Source: Caryophanales bacterium
Lineage (GTDB): Bacteria > Bacillota_I > Bacilli_A > RFN20 > JAISJY01
Direction of reading: 5' to 3'
DNA: 5,812 bases
Assembly (NCBI GenBank): GCA_031261365.1
Contig: JAISJY010000115.1
Location: 1-5,812, forward strand
Under the pieces are notes generated by a model. It was not told where the DNA came from. It searched no databases and was given only the letters and a program-made list of their open reading frames with translations. Below are positions 1 to 5,743 of this stretch, piece after piece; positions within the stretch are counted from its first letter, which is position 1, and each line of letters begins with the position of its first letter. The translations under genes and the position numbers were made by a program.

Positions 1-202
1 GGTCATATTGGGCTCTTTTATTAGTATCAGAAAGTATTTCATAAGCTTGTTGGTCTTCTTTAAAATTTTCTTCAGCTCCCGGTGTTTTATTTAAATCAGG
101 GTGATATTGTTTAGCTAACCTTCTATAAGCACTTTTTATTTCATCTTGATCAGCATTCTTTTTAACCCCTAATACCTCATATACATCTCTTTTATCTGCC
201 AT
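1..202 (-). CDS. dnaJ: Chaperone protein DnaJ, N-terminal J domain only (cut by window edge)
   Basis: DnaJ is the J-domain co-chaperone that delivers unfolded clients to DnaK and stimulates its ATPase. Reading from ATG at 202-200, 67 codons are visible before the window ends. They begin MADKRDVYEVLGV and contain the HPD motif at residues 34-36 within YHPDLNK, then QQAYEILSD and KRAQYD (residues 62-67). This is the full J domain including the start of helix IV. The glycine/phenylalanine and zinc-finger regions would lie beyond base 1, so assignment to DnaJ rather than a shorter J protein rests on the J-domain sequence and on its place after dnaK. The gene starts 9 bases after the fusion gene's stop, with the G-rich ribosome site GGGGGAG at 211-205. 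Residue 50 is aspartate in helix III, where V or I is usual (KEVQ/KEIK in relatives). Confidence 0.93.
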   Translation of the reverse strand, partial: MADKRDVYEVLGVKKNADQDEIKSAYRRLAKQYHPDLNKTPGAEENFKEDQQAYEILSDTNKRAQYD

Positions 203-204
203 AA

Positions 205-211
205 CTCCCCC
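205..211 (-). promoter_or_regulatory. Ribosome binding site of dnaJ, overlapping the gap after the fusion gene
   Basis: On the minus strand the sequence just after the fusion gene's TAA is GGGGGAG, then TT and the ATG of dnaJ. It pairs with the anti-Shine-Dalgarno core only in part, and the run of five G is unusual in such an A/T-rich region. The GAG lies just 2 bases from the ATG, so the effective pairing is probably the upstream AAGGGGG portion. The closeness to the preceding stop suggests translational coupling. Confidence 0.6.
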
Positions 212-2140
212 TTATAACTCAAATTGTGAAATCATTTCATCTAAATCAAACAATGACTTCTCAAGTATTTCATAATTTTTATCTTTTAAATGTTTCTTTA
301 TAATTGCCACTAATCTATTTATTCTTCTTACTTGAAAACCTTCCAATTCATTTTCACTCGTTAGCTTTTCAATAGTTTTAATAGACTGTTCACAACCATA
401 AATAAGAATTGCCTCTTTCTTCCTTATTTCATCATGAAGTTTTTGTTCTTCAGCATTTCTAATCATTTGTTGTATTTGCTCTTTCTCTAAAGAATCATAA
501 CCTGTAATCGTGATTATCTTCTCAATACCACTCCGAGCATCCTTCGCTTTAACATTTAAAATACCATTAGCATCAATTGTAAAAGTAACCTCAATAGATG
601 GAGCTTCCCGACTTGAAGTAAAAATACCATTAAGCGTAAAACTCCCCAAAAACATATTATCTTTGGCTAAAGCTCTTTCTCCTTGATAAACATTAAACTC
701 TATAATGTTTTGATGTTTACTAATAGTAGTAAAATTATGATATCTAACAGTCGGTATAGTAGTATTCCGATTAACCACAGGCACCATTACTCCACTTGCA
801 TCCTCAATTCCTAAAGTCAATGGAGTTACATCTAATAATAAAATATCTTGAACACTTCCTGTTATTATACCTGCTTGAATAGCTGCTCCAACTGCCACAG
901 CCTCATCAGGATTTATAGTTTTAGTTCCTGGTTTCTTAAAAATATCTTTAATAACTTCATTAACAGCTGGCATTCTAGTTGAACCACCCACTAATAAAAC
1001 TTGGTCAACACTACTAGGCGTTAAATTAGAATCAGCCAAAGCATCTAAAAGAGGTAATCTAGTTTTATTCAATAAAACTGCTGTCATATCTTCAAATTCA
1101 CTTCTAGTAATCGGTGTTTCATAACTAATTGGTTTATTATCAATAATACCAATAAAAGGCAAAGTAATATAGGTTGATAAAGAAGCACTCAATTCTATCT
1201 TAGCTTTTTCAGCCACATCTCTTATTCTTTGTAAAGCAACCCTGTCTTTACTCGCATCATATTTATATTTATCAAAAATATCTTTTAAAATAAACTGTTC
1301 TATCTTTTTATCCCAGTCATCACCACCTAAATGATTATCACCACAAGTTGCTTTAACCTTAAAAGTACCTTCCCCAATGTCCATAACTGAAACATCAAAA
1401 GTACCACCGCCTAAATCATAAACTATTATTTTTTCTTTAGTTTTCTTATTCAAACCATAAGCTAAAGCCGAAGCTGTTGGCTCATTAATAATTCTAATAA
1501 CTTCTAAACCTGCTATCTGCCCAGCATTTCTAGTCGCTGTCCTTTGAACATCATTAAAATAAGCTGGAACTGTAATAACCGCTTTATGAACAGTTTGCCC
1601 TAAAAAGTCTTCAGCATATTGCTTAATATAGGCTAATATTTGAGCTGATACTTCTTGAGGCGTAATATCTTTATTTAAACAATTAAGATGTATCTTTTCA
1701 CTAGTTCCCATCTTTCTTTTAATGGAAGAAACAGTATCAATATTAGTCACAGCTTGTCTTTTAGCAGCATCTCCAACAATAATTTCTCCATTGCCTTTAT
1801 AAGCCACCACTGAAGGAGTAATATTCTTTCCTTCAGGATTTGGAATAACTTTAATAGTTCCATCTTTTTCTTTATAAGCTACCACCGAATTAGTAGTTCC
1901 TAAATCAATACCAATAATTATTTCTTGACTAACAGTACTCCTTTTCTCGTTTGGAGTAGATAAAAAAACAGCAAGTGCTTCATATGCTTGTTGCACTTCG
2001 CTAAATTTCTTAATTGCTTCTTTATCTTTGTTTAAATCAGGATGATATTTTTTAGTTAAACGATTATAAGCTTCACTAATTTGTAAATCACTAGGATTAT
2101 TTCCTAATTCTAATATTTGATAGTATTTATTTTTATCCAC
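212..2140 (-). CDS. J-domain/Hsp70 fusion chaperone (second DnaK paralogue with N-terminal J domain)
   Basis: A 642-residue protein joining a J domain to a complete Hsp70. Residues 5-57 form the J domain, with HPD at 33-35 (YHPDLN), Y25 in helix II and QQAYEAL ending helix III. Residues 58-72 are a linker containing LSTPNEKR, which looks like the start of a J-domain helix IV. Hsp70 begins at residue 73: GIDLGTTNS at 77-85, K127 (E. coli DnaK K70 equivalent), INEPT at 218-222, DLGGGTFD at 242-249, the interdomain linker LLLDV at 434-438, a substrate-binding beta domain to about 547, and a helical lid to the end. It aligns without gaps to the adjacent DnaK at a constant offset of 69 residues. 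The arch positions differ (A448, I473), and the acidic disordered tail is missing. Translation starts at GTG: an in-frame TAA lies upstream at 2167-2165, no ATG intervenes, and GGAG precedes it. Inferred role: a cytoplasmic ATP-driven chaperone able to stimulate itself or DnaK through its J domain. Its actual clients are unknown. Confidence 0.93.
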   Translation of the reverse strand: MDKNKYYQILELGNNPSDLQISEAYNRLTKKYHPDLNKDKEAIKKFSEVQQAYEALAVFLSTPNEKRSTVSQEIIIGIDLGTTNSVVAYKEKDGTIKVIPNPEGKNITPSVVAYKGNGEIIVGDAAKRQAVTNIDTVSSIKRKMGTSEKIHLNCLNKDITPQEVSAQILAYIKQYAEDFLGQTVHKAVITVPAYFNDVQRTATRNAGQIAGLEVIRIINEPTASALAYGLNKKTKEKIIVYDLGGGTFDVSVMDIGEGTFKVKATCGDNHLGGDDWDKKIEQFILKDIFDKYKYDASKDRVALQRIRDVAEKAKIELSASLSTYITLPFIGIIDNKPISYETPITRSEFEDMTAVLLNKTRLPLLDALADSNLTPSSVDQVLLVGGSTRMPAVNEVIKDIFKKPGTKTINPDEAVAVGAAIQAGIITGSVQDILLLDVTPLTLGIEDASGVMVPVVNRNTTIPTVRYHNFTTISKHQNIIEFNVYQGERALAKDNMFLGSFTLNGIFTSSREAPSIEVTFTIDANGILNVKAKDARSGIEKIITITGYDSLEKEQIQQMIRNAEEQKLHDEIRKKEAILIYGCEQSIKTIEKLTSENELEGFQVRRINRLVAIIKKHLKDKNYEILEKSLFDLDEMISQFEL

Positions 2141-2145
2141 TTTTA

Positions 2146-2149
2146 CTCC
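2146..2149 (-). promoter_or_regulatory. Ribosome binding site fixing the GTG start of the fusion gene
   Basis: GGAG followed by TAAAA and GTG on the minus strand gives a 5-base spacing. Because an in-frame TAA lies only 24 bases before the GTG and no ATG lies between, this site supports GTG as the true start and hence includes the whole J domain in the protein. It sits 3 bases after the hairpin in the dnaK-fusion gap, so folding of that hairpin could affect ribosome access. Confidence 0.7.
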
Positions 2150-2152
2150 AAG

Positions 2153-2178
2153 AAAGGTAGGCTGTTACACCTACCTTT
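2153..2178 (-). other. Perfect 9-bp intercistronic hairpin between dnaK and the fusion gene
   Basis: On the transcribed strand AAAGGTAGG is followed by an 8-base loop (TGTAACAG) and the exact complement CCTACCTTT. Four of the nine pairs are G-C. The stem begins 6 bases after the dnaK stop and ends just before the ribosome site of the fusion gene. What follows is CTTGGAG, not a run of T, so it is not a normal intrinsic terminator for this operon. The likely roles (inferred) are protecting the 3' end of an hrcA-grpE-dnaK transcript, an RNA-processing site, or lowering expression of the two downstream genes. It lies in the only sizeable gap inside the operon. Confidence 0.7.
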
Positions 2179-2184
2179 ATAATT

Positions 2185-3972
2185 TTATTGATCTATAATT
2201 GTATCATCGTCAGCTGCTTTCTCACTTGGTCCAGCTTGTTGACTTTGATTTTTCATCATTTGAGCCGCTTGTTCTAATTCATTTAAACGCTTTTCAATAG
2301 TATCATAATCATTATTATTTAAAGCAGTTTGTAATTCATCTTTCAATTTCAAAGTTTGTTCCTTTTGAGTAGGGTCTAACTTATCACCATTTTCAGCCAC
2401 ACTTTGATTAATATCACCTATGACTTGTTCAGCTCTATTTCTTAATTCAATTTCTTTGCGTCTAGCTTCATCAGCTGCTTTATTTTCTTCAGCTTCTTTA
2501 ACCATTCTATCAATATCAGCCTTAGATAAAGAACCTGTTCCTGTAATATTAATAGACTGTTCTTGATTTGAATCTAAATCTTTAGCTTTAACATTAACAA
2601 CACCATTAGCATCAATTGAGAAAGTAACTTCAATTCTTGGTTGTCCTCTTCTTGCTGGTTTAATCCCAGAAAGTTGGAAATTACCTAATAATTTATTATC
2701 TTTAACCATTTGTCTTTCACCTTGAGCAACAACAATATCAACAGCAGGTTGATTATCAGCAGCCGTTGAGAAGATTTGAGACTTAGTAGTTGGAATAGTT
2801 GTATTTCTTTCAATTAAAACTGTCATCACACCACCCAATGTTTCAATACCTAAAGATAAAGGTGTAACATCTAATAATAAAACATCTTTAACATCACCAG
2901 CTAAAATAGCTCCTTGAATAGCTGCTCCAACTGCTACTGCTTCATCTGGATTAATAGACTTATTTCCTTCCTTATTAAAAGTACCTTTAATAATATCATT
3001 AACAGCAGGCATTCTAGTTGAACCACCAACCATTAAGATTTCATTAACTTTAGAAGCATTTAATTTAGCATCTCTTAAAGCATTTTCTAAAGGTGCTTTA
3101 GTTCTATTTAATAAATGACTTGTTAAAGACTGAAACTTCGCTCTTGTTAAACTTGTCTCAAAGTTCAGAGGACCTGCACTAGTCATACCTAAGAAAGGTA
3201 AAGAAATAGTTGTAGTTAAAGAAGCACTCAATTCAATTTTAGCCTTTTCAGCTGCTTCTTTTAATCTTTGCATTGCCATTTTATCATTCTTGACATCATA
3301 ATTATGTTGAGTTTTTATTTCAGTAGCAATCCAATTCATTAAAACTTCATCCCAGTCATCTCCACCTAATTTATTATCACCACTAGTAGATATAACTTCA
3401 AAAGTACCATCACCTATTTCCAAAATAGAAACATCAAAAGTACCACCGCCTAAATCATAAACAACTACTCTTTCATTTTTTTGTTTGTCCATACCATAAG
3501 CTAAAGCTGAAGCTGTTGGTTCATTAATAATTCTCACTACTTCCAAACCCGCAATTTGACCAGCATCTTTGGTAGCTGTTCTTTGAGCATCATTAAAATA
3601 AGCTGGAACTGTAATAACAGCTTTATGAACAGGTTGACCTAAGAAATCTTCAGCATATTTCTTCATATAAGCCAAAACCTTTGCACTAATTTCTTGAGGT
3701 GTAAAGTCTTTATTTATACAAGCCACATGAACTCTCTCAGTAGTTCCCATCTTTCTTTTAATAGAAGCAATTGTATCAGGATTTGTAATAGACTGTCTTT
3801 TAGCAGCATCTCCAACAATAACTTCACCATTAGCTTTAAAAGCTACAACTGAAGGAGTGGTATTTTTTCCCTCAGGATTTGGTATAACTTTAACAGTACC
3901 ATCTGTTTCACGATAAGCAACAACAGAATTAGTTGTTCCTAAATCAATTCCAATAATAATTTCTCTTGCCAT
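2185..3972 (-). CDS. dnaK: Molecular chaperone DnaK (Hsp70)
   Basis: Classical cytoplasmic Hsp70, an ATP-driven chaperone that binds exposed hydrophobic stretches of unfolded proteins and works with DnaJ and GrpE. At 595 residues it is close to the usual monoderm DnaK length. Visible landmarks are GIDLGTTNS (8-16), K58 (E. coli K70 equivalent), INEPT (149-153), DLGGGTFD (173-180), VGGSTRMP (315-322), the interdomain linker LLLDV (365-369), and the substrate-binding domain with GIETLGGVM (375-383) and FSTAADNQ (401-408). A helical lid starts near 481, and a Q/N-rich then acidic tail ends in DDDTIIDQ. The insertion in the nucleotide-binding domain typical of Gram-negative DnaK is absent. R147, N150 and T153, matching the E. 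coli J-docking residues, are present. The ATG is 3 bases past the grpE stop and has a strong AAGGAGG site (3987-3981) lying inside the end of grpE, which suggests coupled translation. A close paralogue lies just downstream. Confidence 0.98.
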   Translation of the reverse strand: MAREIIIGIDLGTTNSVVAYRETDGTVKVIPNPEGKNTTPSVVAFKANGEVIVGDAAKRQSITNPDTIASIKRKMGTTERVHVACINKDFTPQEISAKVLAYMKKYAEDFLGQPVHKAVITVPAYFNDAQRTATKDAGQIAGLEVVRIINEPTASALAYGMDKQKNERVVVYDLGGGTFDVSILEIGDGTFEVISTSGDNKLGGDDWDEVLMNWIATEIKTQHNYDVKNDKMAMQRLKEAAEKAKIELSASLTTTISLPFLGMTSAGPLNFETSLTRAKFQSLTSHLLNRTKAPLENALRDAKLNASKVNEILMVGGSTRMPAVNDIIKGTFNKEGNKSINPDEAVAVGAAIQGAILAGDVKDVLLLDVTPLSLGIETLGGVMTVLIERNTTIPTTKSQIFSTAADNQPAVDIVVAQGERQMVKDNKLLGNFQLSGIKPARRGQPRIEVTFSIDANGVVNVKAKDLDSNQEQSINITGTGSLSKADIDRMVKEAEENKAADEARRKEIELRNRAEQVIGDINQSVAENGDKLDPTQKEQTLKLKDELQTALNNNDYDTIEKRLNELEQAAQMMKNQSQQAGPSEKAADDDTIIDQ

Positions 3973-3975
3973 ATT

Positions 3976-4626
3976 TTAGTCCTCCTTGTGCACTTGAGCA
4001 TTTTCTTGTTCTTCTTCTTGACCTTCAACATAAACAATAACATTCGCGGGTTTTATCAAACGCTCCTTTAATTGATAACCATTTGTCAAGAACTTTTCAA
4101 TGGTATGAACTAAAGTATTATCAACAGTTGGAATACTTTCAATTGCATTATGTATTGAAGCATCAAACTTATCCCCTTTTTTTGGTTCAATTATCTTAAC
4201 TCCCTCATCTTCTAATATCTTTAATAATTGGGAATAAACATAATTGAAGCCGATTAAATAATTTTTAGCCTCAGGCGGTGCTTCATTTTTGAAAGCAAAG
4301 TTGAAGGCATCTAAGACCGGTATCAAGTTTTCTATTAAATCTTGACTTCGGTATTTCTTTAAAACTTCATAATCTTGCTGGTATCTTTTACTCAAATTAC
4401 TATGATAAGCGGCTGTATTAACAGCTTTATCTATTTGAGAAGCAAGTTCGTCTTTCTCTTTGGCTACTCTGGCTAATTCAGTTGAAACAGATTTTACTTT
4501 TTCTTTTAAATCATTAATTTCTTCCTTATTCTTTTTAAGTTCTCCCTTTTTATCAAATATCTCTGGAGGCTTCTCTTTAAGCCTTTTTATTTCTTCTTTT
4601 AAATCTTCAATTTCTTTTTCACTCAT
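3976..4626 (-). CDS. grpE: Nucleotide exchange factor GrpE
   Basis: GrpE is the dimeric factor that opens the DnaK nucleotide pocket to release ADP and reset the cycle. The 216-residue protein has the family layout. A charged, K/E-rich helical N-terminus (about 1-70, interrupted by PP at 20-21) should form the long paired helices. The four-helix-bundle segment includes LIENLIPVLDAF (97-108). The C-terminal beta domain carries FDASIHNAI (154-162) and the signature GYQLKERLIKPANVIVY (183-199). The usual HEA after the FD motif is HNA here, a mild variation. The tail is acidic (EGQEEEQENAQ). It starts 2 bases after the hrcA stop; its AAAGGA site (4637-4632) overlaps the end of hrcA, and its own end contains the dnaK ribosome site. 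As the only exchange factor visible here, it probably serves both Hsp70s of the operon, though that is inference. Confidence 0.97.
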   Translation of the reverse strand: MSEKEIEDLKEEIKRLKEKPPEIFDKKGELKKNKEEINDLKEKVKSVSTELARVAKEKDELASQIDKAVNTAAYHSNLSKRYQQDYEVLKKYRSQDLIENLIPVLDAFNFAFKNEAPPEAKNYLIGFNYVYSQLLKILEDEGVKIIEPKKGDKFDASIHNAIESIPTVDNTLVHTIEKFLTNGYQLKERLIKPANVIVYVEGQEEEQENAQVHKED

Positions 4627-4628
4627 AT

Positions 4629-5630
4629 TTATCCTTTCTTCTCATTCAACTTATTTTGAATATATTTCATAGCTTCAATAGCTTTATCATAATCCATTCT
4701 CTTGGGTCCTATTAAAGCTATTGTTCTAGTTTCATTACCAATTTCAATAGTTGAACTCACCACCGAAGCATCATCTAATTCAATAACTAACATTTCACTA
4801 CCTATTTTAACAATTAAGCCTTCTCTATTACTAAGTTTCCGCCACACCTCATCCGAGTTTAACAAATTAACTATCTTTTTTAATTTAGTAATATCAGCTG
4901 TGAACTCTTTTTGGTCTAAGATATTCTCTCGCCCATAAACAGACATCTTTTCAGCACTAAACCGTTTAAAAGCATCAAGAAAAGCATTAAATATAATCTC
5001 ATGTGTCTTAATCCTTTCTGATAAAAGAGGTTTCAATAAATAAGCTTTTTCACTTAATTCATTAATATTTGTCCCTTTAAGTCTCTCTGATAAAATATCT
5101 AAACAAACTTCTAAATCTTTGGGATCAACATTTTCGGTTAAATTAAAGTTTAAACTTTCAACATGCCCTGTACTAGTACATAATATTAAAACATTAGAAC
5201 TAGGCAAAGATATTAATTGAATCTTTTCTAAAGTAATCATATCGGAGTTAGGTCCTAAAACTAAAGTAGTATATTTAGTTAATTCACTTAACATTTCACA
5301 ACTTTTAGCAATAACATCATCAAGATTTTGACTTCTATTATCAAACAAAGTAGTTAAAGCACCTTTAAACTCATTATCAAGAGCTTCCTCTCTTAGATTT
5401 TCTATATAATACCTATAACCCTTACTAGAAGGCACTCTACCAGAAGAAGTATGGGTCTTTTCTAAAAAACCATCTTCCTCTAACTTTTGCATTTCGGCAC
5501 GGATAGTTGCAGTTGAATAACTTAAATTAAACTCATCAAGAAGATATTGTGAACCAACAGGCTCAGCAGTTCTAATGAACTCTTCTATAATTAGTTTTAA
5601 GATGTAATCACGACGGTTTATTTCTTTCAT
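4629..5630 (-). CDS. hrcA: Heat-inducible transcription repressor HrcA
   Basis: HrcA represses class I heat-shock operons by binding CIRCE inverted repeats; in studied bacteria its activity depends on the GroEL chaperonin. This 333-residue protein has the full family pattern: an N-terminal winged-helix DNA-binding domain (about 1-75) with EPVGSQYL (23-30), the recognition-helix region SYSTATIRAEMQKLEEDGFL (37-56) and SSGRVPSSKGYRYYI (62-76). A central GAF-like/dimerisation region follows, and the C-terminal signature ALIGPKRMDY is at 305-314. It is the first gene of the operon, so it probably controls its own synthesis as well as the chaperones. The ATG at 5630-5628 is preceded by AAGGA (5645-5641) at 10-base spacing. 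A CIRCE-like half-site directly abuts the start codon. It ends in TAA and grpE begins 2 bases later. Confidence 0.97.
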   Translation of the reverse strand: MKEINRRDYILKLIIEEFIRTAEPVGSQYLLDEFNLSYSTATIRAEMQKLEEDGFLEKTHTSSGRVPSSKGYRYYIENLREEALDNEFKGALTTLFDNRSQNLDDVIAKSCEMLSELTKYTTLVLGPNSDMITLEKIQLISLPSSNVLILCTSTGHVESLNFNLTENVDPKDLEVCLDILSERLKGTNINELSEKAYLLKPLLSERIKTHEIIFNAFLDAFKRFSAEKMSVYGRENILDQKEFTADITKLKKIVNLLNSDEVWRKLSNREGLIVKIGSEMLVIELDDASVVSSTIEIGNETRTIALIGPKRMDYDKAIEAMKYIQNKLNEKKG

Positions 5631-5639
5631 TTAGCACTT
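5631..5639 (-). promoter_or_regulatory. Extra CIRCE-like half-site abutting the hrcA start codon
   Basis: The minus strand reads AAGTGCTAA directly before the hrcA ATG, matching 8 of 9 bases of the CIRCE right arm GAGTGCTAA. It is inverted relative to the perfect arm TTAGCACTC at 5703-5695, with 55 bases between them. The match extends to 10 of 11 bases (TTAGCACTCTT against TTAGCACTTTT). It lies between the ribosome site and the start codon, so HrcA bound here could block initiation of transcription or clearance. Chance occurrence is possible. The identification as an HrcA half-site is inference. Confidence 0.45.
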
Positions 5640-5661
5640 TTCCTTTTTTATTGCCAGATAT

Positions 5662-5689
5662 ATATTATCACATTGTTTGGCATTGTCAA
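5662..5689 (-). promoter_or_regulatory. Predicted housekeeping-sigma promoter of the hrcA-dnaK operon
   Basis: On the minus strand a perfect -35 hexamer TTGACA lies at 5689-5684. After 16 bases comes TAATAT (5667-5662), preceded by TG at the extended -10 position (TGATAATAT, 5670-5662). The -10 matches TATAAT at 4 of 6 positions, helped by the TG. Transcription would begin near 5655, giving a leader of about 25 bases. The -35 lies within the CIRCE operator, the expected arrangement for repression by HrcA. Confidence 0.75.
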
Positions 5690-5703
5690 GGCAAGAGTGC
5701 TAA
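5677..5703 (-). promoter_or_regulatory. CIRCE operator (HrcA binding site), asymmetric
   Basis: The minus strand reads TTAGCACTC (5703-5695), a 9-base spacer (5694-5686), then CAATGCCAA (5685-5677). The left arm matches the CIRCE consensus perfectly, and the spacer length is the consensus nine. The right arm matches GAGTGCTAA at only 6 of 9 positions. The operator overlaps the -35 box, fitting repression of the operon by the HrcA encoded just downstream. The weak right arm may reflect the constraint of placing TTGACA across it. Confidence 0.88.
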
Positions 5704-5743
5704 AAAGTTTATATTTCTTGTTTTTATTGAATAAGTAACTATG

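Noticed and set aside
1920..2140. The fusion as an assembly or frameshift artefact joining dnaJ to dnaK
   Set aside because: The J domain differs throughout from the J domain of the downstream DnaJ, and the Hsp70 part differs from DnaK along its length. The gene has its own ribosome site and start, with no frame break at the join, so it looks like a genuine diverged gene.
2153..2190. Hairpin followed by T-rich sequence, read as a plus-strand terminator
   Set aside because: On the plus strand the stem is followed by TATAATTTTATT, but no plus-strand gene leads into it. On the operon strand the needed T run is missing.
4460..4672. Plus-strand open frame of 70 codons
   Set aside because: It lies opposite grpE and the end of hrcA. 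Its S/F-rich product is what antisense of a K/E-rich coiled coil gives, and no ribosome site or family motif is visible.
4702..4938. Plus-strand open frame of 78 codons
   Set aside because: It is entirely antisense to the conserved C-terminal half of hrcA, with low-complexity composition and no independent support.
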